From: Akkermansia sp.
GTDB taxonomy: Bacteria; Verrucomicrobiota; Verrucomicrobiia; Verrucomicrobiales; Akkermansiaceae
Length of the DNA stretch: 64,000 nt
Assembly: GCA_030536145.1 (NCBI GenBank)
Contig: JAUNQN010000009.1
Span: 1-64,000 of the forward strand
Direction: 5' to 3'
The stretch's first letter is position 1, and the number at the start of each line of letters is the position of its first letter. Below are positions 27,501-35,254 of the stretch, piece by piece. Position numbers and translations under genes: made by a program. A model generated the notes under the pieces. It saw nothing but the letters and a program-made list of their open reading frames with translations, ran no database searches and was not told where the DNA came from.

Positions 27501-27737
27501 ATACGGATGCATATGGAGCCATACCGCAGGGAGGTGAATAGGAACAGACAACAAATCAGGCGAAACACCTATATATTAACCTCAAAGAAAAAAAACTTGG
27601 AGCATCAATTGGCCGAACACGAAACGGCAATCAAAAGACTGGCCAGGATGCAGAGAATGGAAAAGAAATATTTCCAGCTCTATCTCAAGGCCAAAAACAA
27701 TCTCTGTCTCAATACTCAAAACAATAAACAGCAGTAA
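24591..27737 (+). CDS. rdrA: RdrA-like P-loop ATPase of a RADAR-type anti-phage system
   Basis: The 1048-residue protein has Walker A GARGSGKST (74-82), Walker B VFLVTIDDAD (214-223) and a sensor-like strand LIFIFAGD (245-252), as in KAP/AAA+-like ATPases. It ends 5 bases before a very large adenosine-deaminase-like gene; this ATPase-deaminase pair is the defining layout of RADAR, where RdrA forms a ring that associates with RdrB. Residues about 480-820 are helical with no domain I recognise, and about 830-1045 form a long coiled coil rich in Glu/Lys/Arg. A tandem 19-21-residue repeat sits near residues 654-693. Base composition is clearly more AT-rich than neighbouring genes, indicating transfer. 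The RdrA name rests on the Walker motifs, size and partner, not on an alignment. Confidence 0.8.
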   Translation: MSTITINLDTLDSTEALQKGELIFQEECNHLVKKIQDKVCENYTKTSSNSSRNNSHGTITDEARNIPSCFFIDGARGSGKSTLLRAVRAALLNNDDNKTPSIYPLADVDPTELGKGENFFIHLLGRVYKILEDSFKEWNINEEKKEKIHAALENLRQMSSGLQVLMDADEALKKSDTPDFFLENCIDKCASSVHLRKKLDELLDHLSKITRADVFLVTIDDADLNFSKCEDVLEYIRKYMQSPRLIFIFAGDMQLYSHIVRGMQLNNFGEKLLNHDTAAHNDMRNMLLDSMEEQYLMKIFPVDNRIKIQNLKDILENSSEIYVKYKGGKEDKTRIQDLIQELMVSQLNVDSAQIFSDLIYALPLRSFLFLLRYLTNNPENPNSPESAQYIWKGIQEVATQSLNKFNINFTQEGAGDIESLYKNIFRYYSATFQSNSDLALRRVEGDDSVRRVALFLSGAVSQATKSLSSKLKYWCSVFPVWQRIRANRPGNPSFTRVLIEHYSKQEKTPWENLACSAMIPENGQLPAYQNGLICLLNENSVQDFEKGTEGKIGFQELDKELLNYETPSNASELLYIAGINACLCRVDDNTGSFFHLSIYHLLMHIAEWLDLYSNIENGTKDEEVRASALAAIKAKLSSKHTAPAIIRIQDWNINDTRNRSSDGTTHVFNNSYPDNATRNRSSETHVFYNSYPENVYEAPAEEIYQWLQKYGSESYTSFAYDFQQAWDVFISQCAMKANNYSVQYRNDEKHPKAGKILKDFMTSVHQALGCLKQTIDSPQKDNTQTVSSLADSVKAFPMWKALMEKNKKLNDILDTANIGDMVDLTKKEHVLKLKRLKGEITTKVEGCKKVVETQQSLVNQTQREIEELEEQTRLAEEEIMATGKELDRLEEEAAGYRERSNRYEQQATQASKKLIELSRLAALIEKSEGATSPDIAPARRDEIRAQLSMIAEERRAARLDIRETEKSISEIRMHMEPYRREVNRNRQQIRRNTYILTSKKKNLEHQLAEHETAIKRLARMQRMEKKYFQLYLKAKNNLCLNTQNNKQQ
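26549..26668 (+). repeat. Two-copy in-frame tandem duplication inside rdrA
   Basis: Copy 1 (26549-26611, 63 bp) and copy 2 (26612-26668, 57 bp) encode TRNRSSDGTTHVFNNSYPDN and TRNRSSETHVFYNSYPEN. They differ by a 6-bp deletion and a few substitutions, so the frame is kept. Confidence 0.9.
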
Positions 27738-27742
27738 CAACA

Positions 27743-30292
27743 ATGTCCTCCATCCTGAGCACAGTTCCGCTCTATGTCCTGTCCAACTCCATGGCGCTTA
27801 ACAAATGGCTGGACAATGAGGGAAACAGCATCGACTGGAAGCTGCCTGCATATATTGCCTTTGAGCAGCGCGATTCGTCCCGTCCCGAGCATGTATTCTC
27901 GCAAAGGTGGAGCGAGTTTGATAGGAGATACATGGGAACAAAAACCATCAGCCTGATGCAAGCCATCAGGCTGATGGCGGAGGGCTACCTGGAATTTGCC
28001 AACAGGCGCCTGTACGTACGCAACCAACAGGAAGAGGGAGAAGAAGACAGACCAGGCGACGGCCATTTGAGGTACGGCAAGTCCGCGCACTTCTCCCGCT
28101 GGCAGAATATCCGGGCCAGAATGACTACCTGGCCTATCAAGCTGTATATGCTGCACAAGCACCACTGCCCGGCATGTTATTTCCTGGCGCACCCGTTGGA
28201 ACCGGTGGTGGCAGATTTCATACGCACAGACGGGCTTAACGAGACGCACCTACACCTTAACGGCTGCCGATACCCAGAGGAAGAGTGGTTGCACGACCTG
28301 TATGCTATCCGTGCTTTTGTGGAGCGGGAAACCAAGGATTTCAAGAAGTCCCGTTTCAAGGAGCACTATGCGTTGGTCAATCCGGAGCTCACTCCCAAGC
28401 TGCTGGGCAACCGCATGAAACTGGCACGCGTGCTGCGCGAGAGCATCATCAGCCTGGTGGAATGTGATACAGGCAGGGGAGTTCACTCAGGAAGGGCAGA
28501 GAAAATCATAGGAGAAGCCCAAGCTACAACCAGGCGCTATTCACTCAAACCGGACTTTTTCACGGTTGATGCTCCAGCGGTCCTGGCACCTCAAAGCCTG
28601 AAGGCGCGTATGCAGCAGGAAATGCACATGTGGATGGATGCCTTCCGGCTGCTGGAGAACGCGAGCACATTCCCATACAAGCAGCCCCTGCAGACCATGC
28701 TGCACCTGTACCTGCTCATGCAAAACGAGCATATTGCGCTAAACAGCCATACGGAGCACCGCAAGGGATTCGAGGCATTCTCTGTCAGCAACGACCACCA
28801 GAAACTATCCGTCGGGAATGCAGAGTACTATGAGAACACCTTCTACAATATGATAAAAACCGCCGCAGGGGATCGCAATTACATAGAAGTCAGGCTTACG
28901 CCAAAGGCCCTGAGAGAAAAGAAAGGGCTCTTTCTGCGCTCCTGTTCACGTGCATGGAACAAGCGGCAGGGAGAACTGAAGAAGGAAATGCAGATGAGGG
29001 GAGATCTGCTGCCGCAGTCTCTTCCACAACCCCAACTGGTACTGGTGGGCCATATGATCAAAACGCCACCCAAGCAAAACAAAGTCCTGCTGCAATCTCC
29101 CCTGTTTGAAGCAGAGTTCCGGACCCACATGAACGAGGCAGCCCTGATGTCGGAAGACGCCCGCTACCTGATGGAGCGGGACCGCATTCCGGTAGGTATT
29201 GACGCAGCCAATTCTGAAATGAACCAACCGCCGGAGGTATTTGCCCCGGCATACAGGCTTTTTGAACAGAAGAGCGGCATATCACACAAGACATACCACT
29301 GCGGGGAGGATTTCCTGCATCTCATCAGCGGCATACGCGCCGTGTACGATTCCGTCACCTTTCTGGACCTCCGAAACGGCAACCGCATCGGCCACGGCAT
29401 ATCCATCGGCATTCACCCCGGTGAATGGGTAGGTTCCATGCCGTCCAAGCTGCTGCTCACCATGAGGGAGTGGCTGCTGGACATGATATTTGTATGGAAA
29501 CTGCTCCACGAACACAATCCGGCAGCCGCAGCCAAGGCGGAGCACGAGGCCCTGCGCGTGGCAGGGCTGGTGTTTGAATCGGCAACAAAGGGAAGAAATT
29601 TGCCATACGGCACCATTCACACCCTGGCGGATTTCTTTGATATGCGGCAGTTTGTACCCACACACGTCAAGAAGAATCTGGACACGGAGCTTCCTATCAG
29701 TGAGTTCCAAGAATCAGAGCACAAGCTTATCAGCAAGAGGATTGAACAGCACGGCAATACCCCGGCGGAGCTGTACTGGCTATGGAGTACAAACAGCGAG
29801 TGCAGGAAAGAGCAAGAAAAGACGATAGAGGTGAAAACCGATTTTCTGGGCATACCGGAGCTGCTGGAACTGCAGCAGCGGGTCCAGCAGCTCATAGCGG
29901 TCAGGGATGTTGTGATAGAGACGCTTCCTGTCAGCAACCTGCGCATCGGGCAGATCCGCCACATCCAGGATCACCACGTACTGCGCTGGCTGAAGGTGGA
30001 CGGCTACACCGTGGAGGGCGATGCAGACATGAATATCTGCATGGGGTCCGATGATCCGGGAGTGTTTGCCACAAATATCAAAAACGAGTACTACCACCTG
30101 TACATGGCCCTGCGCAACGCGGGGCTCCCGGCGCATGAAGCCATAGGAAAACTCCGCCGCGTGAACGACGCAGGCCGCATATACGCCTTTCGGGAACTGC
30201 CGGACATGAATCCCACACCGTTCAAGCTCACCAGCCTGCTGAACAATATTCCTAGGAAGAAGAGCCTTTGGGAACGCATGAAGACTGACTGA
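27743..30292 (+). CDS. rdrB: RdrB-like adenosine deaminase-fold protein of a RADAR-type system
   Basis: The 849-residue protein is about twice the size of metabolic adenosine deaminases but keeps their zinc-site motifs in order: H169-L-H171 in NETHLHLNG, H519-C-G-E522 (YHCGEDF; classical HAGE), H551 in RIGHG, and D770-D771 in GSDDPG (classical S/T-DDP). Long inserts lie between them, and HHCPAC (140-145) may add a metal ligand pair. RdrB proteins of RADAR are such enlarged deaminases; they form large shells and convert adenosine to inosine in nucleotides or RNA during infection, leading to growth arrest. All catalytic positions visible here are intact, apart from Asp-to-Asn in the HxHxDG motif. 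The gene starts 5 bases after rdrA and its last 41 bases overlap the convergent hemC end. Confidence 0.88.
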   Translation: MSSILSTVPLYVLSNSMALNKWLDNEGNSIDWKLPAYIAFEQRDSSRPEHVFSQRWSEFDRRYMGTKTISLMQAIRLMAEGYLEFANRRLYVRNQQEEGEEDRPGDGHLRYGKSAHFSRWQNIRARMTTWPIKLYMLHKHHCPACYFLAHPLEPVVADFIRTDGLNETHLHLNGCRYPEEEWLHDLYAIRAFVERETKDFKKSRFKEHYALVNPELTPKLLGNRMKLARVLRESIISLVECDTGRGVHSGRAEKIIGEAQATTRRYSLKPDFFTVDAPAVLAPQSLKARMQQEMHMWMDAFRLLENASTFPYKQPLQTMLHLYLLMQNEHIALNSHTEHRKGFEAFSVSNDHQKLSVGNAEYYENTFYNMIKTAAGDRNYIEVRLTPKALREKKGLFLRSCSRAWNKRQGELKKEMQMRGDLLPQSLPQPQLVLVGHMIKTPPKQNKVLLQSPLFEAEFRTHMNEAALMSEDARYLMERDRIPVGIDAANSEMNQPPEVFAPAYRLFEQKSGISHKTYHCGEDFLHLISGIRAVYDSVTFLDLRNGNRIGHGISIGIHPGEWVGSMPSKLLLTMREWLLDMIFVWKLLHEHNPAAAAKAEHEALRVAGLVFESATKGRNLPYGTIHTLADFFDMRQFVPTHVKKNLDTELPISEFQESEHKLISKRIEQHGNTPAELYWLWSTNSECRKEQEKTIEVKTDFLGIPELLELQQRVQQLIAVRDVVIETLPVSNLRIGQIRHIQDHHVLRWLKVDGYTVEGDADMNICMGSDDPGVFATNIKNEYYHLYMALRNAGLPAHEAIGKLRRVNDAGRIYAFRELPDMNPTPFKLTSLLNNIPRKKSLWERMKTD

Positions 30293-31211
30293 AACCGCCC
30301 TGCAAGGCGGTGAAGACGGCGGCGGCCACTTCCTCCGGGGAGTCTGCCGCCGTTCCTGTGTGGGCCAGTTTCACGGCAGGGCCGTGGGGCGGGTAGTAGA
30401 CCACGCGGAGGGTCATGCAGCCATCCGCCTCCGTGGCATAGCCGGCCACCGGCACGGAGCAGTCTGCCTGCAGCAGGTCCAGGAACCGGCGCTCCGCGCG
30501 GATACAGCGGCTGGTGGGGGCATGGTTCACCGCAGCCACCAGGGCGGTGGCCTGCGGGTCTGCCGCGCGGGTTTCCAGGGCAATGGCCCCCTGCCCCAGC
30601 GCGGGCGGGAAATCCTGTACCGCCAGGGTACGGAAGGAAAGCGTGCGGCCGCCCAGCTCCATCTGCGGGGCGGTATAGCCCAGGCGGTTCAGCCCGGCGC
30701 GAGCCAGCAGGGTGGCCGTGGCCTCTGCGGATTCCGCCAGCTTGCGCAGGCGGGTGGCCACATTGCCGCGCACGGGAACAGTGCGGGAACCGGGCCATAC
30801 ATCCTGCACCAGGCGGGCGCGGCGCACGCTGCCCGTGGCCACCACCAGGCGGTCCATGTCGGCATCGTCGCGGCACACCAGCACATCCTCCACCTGCTCA
30901 CGCGGCAGCACCGCCGCCAGGCAGAAACGCGGGTCCAGCGTACCGGGCATGTCTTTCAGGCTGTGTACGGCGCAGTCAATCTCCCCGGCGGCCAGCGCGT
31001 CCTCGATGGCAGCGATGAACACCCCCTTGTCCGCCGTGCCGGTGGCGCGGTTCACCTCATTCAGGGGAATATCCGTGCGGCGGTCACCCGCGGTGTGGAT
31101 GATATGCAGCTCACACTCCAGCCCGGGGTGTGCCGCCTGCAGGGTCTCCGCCGCCTGGCGCGCCTGCGCCAGTGCCAGCTCACTGCCTCTTGTTCCTATC
31201 CTGATCAGCAT
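30252..31211 (-). CDS. hemC: Hydroxymethylbilane synthase (porphobilinogen deaminase)
   Basis: HemC joins four porphobilinogens into hydroxymethylbilane, an early haem-pathway step. The 319-residue protein opens MLIRIGTRGSELALAQARQ, contains VHSLKDMPG (the catalytic Asp region), DVLVCRD, ATGSVRRARLVQ and VRGNVATRLRKL, and the dipyrromethane-cofactor Cys lies in QADCSVPVAGYA-like DCSVPV. The start is fixed by the conserved N-terminus and by the promoter (31222-31250), 10 bases before the ATG; in-frame upstream codons are noise. The C-terminal tail (after about residue 300: GGFSQSSCVPKGSSS) is encoded by bases antisense to the end of rdrB, suggesting the original 3' end was replaced when the island arrived. 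Confidence 0.95.
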   Translation of the reverse strand: MLIRIGTRGSELALAQARQAAETLQAAHPGLECELHIIHTAGDRRTDIPLNEVNRATGTADKGVFIAAIEDALAAGEIDCAVHSLKDMPGTLDPRFCLAAVLPREQVEDVLVCRDDADMDRLVVATGSVRRARLVQDVWPGSRTVPVRGNVATRLRKLAESAEATATLLARAGLNRLGYTAPQMELGGRTLSFRTLAVQDFPPALGQGAIALETRAADPQATALVAAVNHAPTSRCIRAERRFLDLLQADCSVPVAGYATEADGCMTLRVVYYPPHGPAVKLAHTGTAADSPEEVAAAVFTALQGGFSQSSCVPKGSSS

Positions 31212-31221
31212 GTCTGCCGCC

Positions 31222-31250
31222 ATTGTACACCAGAACCGCCGCCTTGTCCA
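31222..31250 (-). promoter_or_regulatory. hemC promoter, predicted leaderless
   Basis: Minus strand: -35 TGGACA (31250-31245), 17-nt spacer, -10 TACAAT (31227-31222), 10 nt to the ATG at 31211. Confidence 0.65.
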
Positions 31251-31273
31251 TGCAAGAACAGGGCGGCGGGCGC

Positions 31274-31301
31274 AAAAAAGCCGGGCGGTTTCCCGCCCGG
31301 C
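31274..31301 (-). terminator. Rho-independent terminator of the first prepilin-like gene
   Basis: On the minus strand a perfect 9-bp stem (GCCGGGCGG 31280-31288 with CCGCCCGGC 31293-31301, loop of 4) is followed directly by six T residues (31279-31274). Confidence 0.85.
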
Positions 31302-31329
31302 TTGGATACGATTGTTTGCACGCTGGATA

Positions 31330-34300
31330 TCAGATATCCCAGGCATCCAGCCACTTGAAGGCCACCACGCGCATCTTGCGGCCCAGGCGGCGGTTCACTT
31401 CCGTCAGCCCCTTGTCGCGGGTGCCGTCGGACTTGTACTCCGCCACGGAGGGCGCGTTCACCGGGCTCACGTAGTCGATGGTGCGCTGCACGGTGGCCTC
31501 GCACCAGGCCTGGGCCAGGATACGCTTGTCTGCAGCACGCACGCAGCCGTATGCACGCACGGTGAAGGTGTCGTCTCTCACGGTCAGGATATTGCCCAGA
31601 GAGGCCAGCACATCAGACTGGATGAGGTAGCCGGGGGCAGCGGTGTGCATGGAGCCCTCATCCGCCTGCGGGAACTTGAACAGGCGGCCTGCGCCGGGGG
31701 CGGAGAGCATCACCTCGTTGAAATCGGCGTTGATGTCCGTGGCATCGATGGCGGCCTGCAGGGCACCCTTCAGGGCATCCTCGCCGCCCTCGCTGTCCAG
31801 GCGGCGGTTGATGAAGTCCGACATGCTCAGGAAGGGACCGCGCTTGCGGACCTGCTTCACCATCTCCTCCGCCAGGCGGGCGATGGAGTTCTCATCCAGC
31901 TTGCGGACCTCGCCCCAGGCGGAGGTCATGCCGGTGTTGGAGCGGAGGGAGGAGGACCCCTCCATCACACTGTAGCCGCCCAGGGAATCCAGGCTCTTGT
32001 CCGTGGTGGAGGCCATGAAGCGGGAGAAGATGACATCGGAATCGTTCTTGCCGGGTTCCACCAGGGACATCTTGCCATCCTTCAGGCAAACCAGCTTGCG
32101 CTTGGCCAGCCCCTGCAGGGTGGCGGTCCAGGCAGCCACGGAGGTGGAGTTCACGTTGAACCCGCCGTCAATCATCAGGTACTGGGCAATGTACTTCCAG
32201 CCGTCGCCGGCCATGAGCTGGTTGATAATCTGCTCATCGCGGTAGGGGGTGTTGGACTTCTTGTAGCGGGCCACGGGCAGCGTCTCGGTCCCCTTCATGA
32301 ACTTGGAGAGGGTATCCTGGGCCTGTACCTTCTTGCCCGCGCCAGGCATATCGGAAACGGAGGAGCAGAACCAGGTATCCCACATGGCGTCATTAATCAG
32401 CAGGCCGTGGTCAAAGAAATCACCGAAAATGTGGACGTTGCCCGTGATGGAGGAGGAGAGCTCCTTCTGCTCAAAGTAGGCGTACACATCACCGGCGGGG
32501 ATGCAGGGATCCGCAAAGGCATTGCCGATGCCCACGCCGGGCACGCCGGCCTGGTACTGCATGCGGCGCAGCTGGGCCATACCGCCGCGGTCACCGCCGT
32601 TGGTCTTGTACCAGCCGGGCTGCAGGCGCATGCCGGAGAACCCGGCCAGGGAGAACGGGGGATGCACGGGCAGCTCCATCACGGAGGCGAAGGAAACCTG
32701 CTCACCGCCATCACCGGAGATACCCAGGATACCGTTGCCGCCGATGTTGTCCAGCGGGGCGGAGGAAAGGCCGGAACCCACGTTCAGGGAAGCGAACTGG
32801 TACGGGTGGTAGCGGCGGGTCTGGTCATCCGGGTCCAGGATGGCGGAGCCCCAGAACGCGGGGCTCGAGTGCTGCCATATCTTGGTACGGAAATCCTTGT
32901 TGGGGTACACCTTGGTATCCAGGGTAACATTGGCAGACTTGGCACCCACGCCCAGCGAGCAGAAGTAGTACGGGTTGCTGGTATCGTTCATACGGTCGCT
33001 CCAGAACTCGCGGTTGCTGACGGAGAAGTGCTTCTTGACCACATTCTCGTCCGGGTCGGCGTTCGTCTCAGTCTGAGCGTCCTCCGGGGAGAACCAGCCG
33101 AGCAGCACACGCTGTGGAGACATGCCGCCCTTGTCGTTCAGGGCAGCGGAATCGGAGGGGTCAGGCGTTTCCGTCTCCTCCATGCCGCCGAAACCGGCCA
33201 CAATGGTAAGGCAATCGGCACGCCCCGGGGCCAGGGACCAGCCGTGCGGGTCCGCCGGCAGCTTCAAGGCATCAGTCTTGCCCGGCACAAAATCACCGCT
33301 GCCGATGGCCAGCTCCGTGTTCCAGAGGGCCTTGCCGCCGTCATCGGTGGCCAGCTCCTTGCCGGAGACGTTGGAGTACAGGCGCATGGCATAGCCGGAG
33401 ACGGCAGAGGGATTGTAGCCCACGCGCCAAGGGTTGGTGCGCACGTCCTGTCTCCTGTCCACGGTACGCCCGGTGGCAGGGGAGAAGAAAAGGATTTCGC
33501 CGGGCTGGAACACCAGTTCCCCCATGCCGCCGCTGCCGGCCTCGAAGAAGTCGCCGCTGTCTCGGCCAAAGCTGAAGGTGCCGGTAGCGGCACGCTGTCT
33601 CACCATTTCCTGCCAGCCGGGAGCCAGGGCCATGTTGTCCATGTCACGGATACCGTTGAACTTGCGGAGCCAGACCTGGCGGTAGGGGGCGGAGAAGGAC
33701 CAGAGCTTGTGGGCGGGGATGCGCATGGGCACATTGTAGGGGTTCCACCACAGCACCATGGGGGCATAGGCAATGCACAGGTTGTAGGTCAGGTTCTTGG
33801 GGTCCGTGTTCTGGGGCTCGGAAACCAGGGCGTAGTTGCTGACGAAAGCCAGCATCACGGGGGTACGGGCGTAGCCGGCTGTCTCGCTGCCGGCATCCAT
33901 CATGGCGCGGGAGTCATAGAAGGACTGCCTGCCGCCGGTTTCCGGTGTGGGCTGCGTGGCTGCGTTGATATCCGTGGCGCTGCCGCTCATGCGGGTGAAG
34001 AGGTTGCCGTTCAGGGAGCCCTGCAGGCGGGCGGCAAATGCGTCGTCCGTCTTGGAACCGTCCGGCCAGCAGTTGTAGTAGGCGTACAGGTTCTGCCATG
34101 AGCCGATGGGCATGGCATCCTCCGTACCCTTGGGCACGTCCTCGCCCTCTGCAATGGGGCAGTCCTGGCTACTGCGGCAGGCGTATTCCGTATCGCTCAG
34201 GCTCTTCTTGTTGAGCAGCAGGCACAGGTCCTGCTTCAGGCCGCCGGTGCGGGCATTCGTGGGCAGGGAGTAGGAGCTGACCGTGGCATCAAAGAAATAC

Positions 34301-35166
34301 GGCATGCCGGCGGGCTTGGTGGTACCGGCCAGCAGGGGGAGGCTGGGCATGGTGAGCACGCGCTCCGGGCGGTCCGCCTGCTCCGGCAGGAAATTCAGCT
34401 CGGAATCCGGGGAAAAGACGGCCGTGGGCGTGCTCCAGGTGCGGTGCAGCACCTCCACGGGGTCGCTGGTCTTCTCCGGCTCCTTCAGGGCCACCTTGGC
34501 CTTCTGGTTCTCACCGCACACCCACCAGGCATACAGGCTGGTGTTGGGATCATGCTTGCTCAGGGCCGGCATGGGAATCATGTCCGCATACACGTACTCG
34601 GAGGGGGAAACGCGGTTGCCCAGCGTACCCTCGCCCACCAGGCAGATGCGCTTGCCGGGCTTGCGGGCGCTCAGCTGGGAGGCGGAGCTGATGGAGCGGA
34701 CATCATCCGGCTCATTGGAGGAGATGAGCCAGCGGCGGAACATGCTGCTGCGGTGGTTGGAATAGGTGGACTGGATCCTGCCCTTACCGGAAAGGCTCTT
34801 GCCGTAGATGGGGCCGTCGAAGCTGTTCCACACGCCCAGCAGGTGGCTACCGGGGGCAGAGCCCTCATCCGTAAGAATGGAGGAGCTGGCGGAGACACGC
34901 TGGTCCGGGCCGAGTTCGATCTGCAGCTGGGCCACGGCGGCATCCAGCCCCACCAGGGCCTGCTGGCGCGCCTGCGCCTGCAGCACCTCCTGCATGGAGA
35001 CACGGTTCTGGGATGCGGACATGGCCAGGATGCCTACCGACAGCAGGGCCAGCAGCATCATCAGGGTCAGGGTGGCAATCAGGGCAAACCCCTTGCGCTT
35101 CCTGGCCTTGGGTTTGGAAGAAAGCTGTCTTTTCAGTCGCGCGTATGGAACACTTGTATAACGCAT
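31330..35166 (-). CDS. Giant PilX/GspK-like prepilin protein, Verru_Chthon cassette A type (copy 1)
   Basis: A 1278-residue protein beginning with a class III-like prepilin signal: basic SKPKARKRKGFALIATLTLM, then LMMLLALLSVGILAMSASQNR. Cleavage after KG and anchoring by the hydrophobic helix are expected; position +5 is Ile-Ala rather than Glu, as in PilX/GspK-type minor pilins. The rest is a large periplasmic region full of aromatic, Gly and Asn residues. RKRGPFLSMSDFINRRL near residue 1130 resembles the GspK-like helical repeat. Size and N-terminus fit Verru_Chthon cassette protein A, but B, C and D cassette genes are not adjacent. ATG 35166 was chosen over one at 35187 because the paralogue begins at the same residue (MRY) and a promoter lies 7 bases before it. 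Confidence 0.8.
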   Translation of the reverse strand: MRYTSVPYARLKRQLSSKPKARKRKGFALIATLTLMMLLALLSVGILAMSASQNRVSMQEVLQAQARQQALVGLDAAVAQLQIELGPDQRVSASSSILTDEGSAPGSHLLGVWNSFDGPIYGKSLSGKGRIQSTYSNHRSSMFRRWLISSNEPDDVRSISSASQLSARKPGKRICLVGEGTLGNRVSPSEYVYADMIPMPALSKHDPNTSLYAWWVCGENQKAKVALKEPEKTSDPVEVLHRTWSTPTAVFSPDSELNFLPEQADRPERVLTMPSLPLLAGTTKPAGMPYFFDATVSSYSLPTNARTGGLKQDLCLLLNKKSLSDTEYACRSSQDCPIAEGEDVPKGTEDAMPIGSWQNLYAYYNCWPDGSKTDDAFAARLQGSLNGNLFTRMSGSATDINAATQPTPETGGRQSFYDSRAMMDAGSETAGYARTPVMLAFVSNYALVSEPQNTDPKNLTYNLCIAYAPMVLWWNPYNVPMRIPAHKLWSFSAPYRQVWLRKFNGIRDMDNMALAPGWQEMVRQRAATGTFSFGRDSGDFFEAGSGGMGELVFQPGEILFFSPATGRTVDRRQDVRTNPWRVGYNPSAVSGYAMRLYSNVSGKELATDDGGKALWNTELAIGSGDFVPGKTDALKLPADPHGWSLAPGRADCLTIVAGFGGMEETETPDPSDSAALNDKGGMSPQRVLLGWFSPEDAQTETNADPDENVVKKHFSVSNREFWSDRMNDTSNPYYFCSLGVGAKSANVTLDTKVYPNKDFRTKIWQHSSPAFWGSAILDPDDQTRRYHPYQFASLNVGSGLSSAPLDNIGGNGILGISGDGGEQVSFASVMELPVHPPFSLAGFSGMRLQPGWYKTNGGDRGGMAQLRRMQYQAGVPGVGIGNAFADPCIPAGDVYAYFEQKELSSSITGNVHIFGDFFDHGLLINDAMWDTWFCSSVSDMPGAGKKVQAQDTLSKFMKGTETLPVARYKKSNTPYRDEQIINQLMAGDGWKYIAQYLMIDGGFNVNSTSVAAWTATLQGLAKRKLVCLKDGKMSLVEPGKNDSDVIFSRFMASTTDKSLDSLGGYSVMEGSSSLRSNTGMTSAWGEVRKLDENSIARLAEEMVKQVRKRGPFLSMSDFINRRLDSEGGEDALKGALQAAIDATDINADFNEVMLSAPGAGRLFKFPQADEGSMHTAAPGYLIQSDVLASLGNILTVRDDTFTVRAYGCVRAADKRILAQAWCEATVQRTIDYVSPVNAPSVAEYKSDGTRDKGLTEVNRRLGRKMRVVAFKWLDAWDI

Positions 35167-35173
35167 ATTCCCT

Positions 35174-35203
35174 AGAATACACACCAAGGGGCACCGCCGT
35201 CAA
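35174..35203 (-). promoter_or_regulatory. Promoter of prepilin-like copy 1, predicted leaderless, overlapping a hairpin
   Basis: Minus strand: -35 TTGACG (35203-35198), 18-nt spacer, -10 TATTCT (35179-35174), 7 nt to the ATG. The -35 sits inside an inverted repeat (CCGCCGTC 35194-35201 with GACGGCGG 35217-35224) that is followed by five T on the plus strand. Confidence 0.6.
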
Positions 35204-35254
35204 GCCAAAACAGGCTGACGGCGGCAATTTTTAGTGATATTCAGGGAAAGCGTA

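Noticed and set aside
30712-34101. 1129-codon plus-strand frame over hemC and prepilin-like copy 1
   Set aside because: A shadow frame of the minus-strand genes. It has no start context, no family signal and crosses a terminator.
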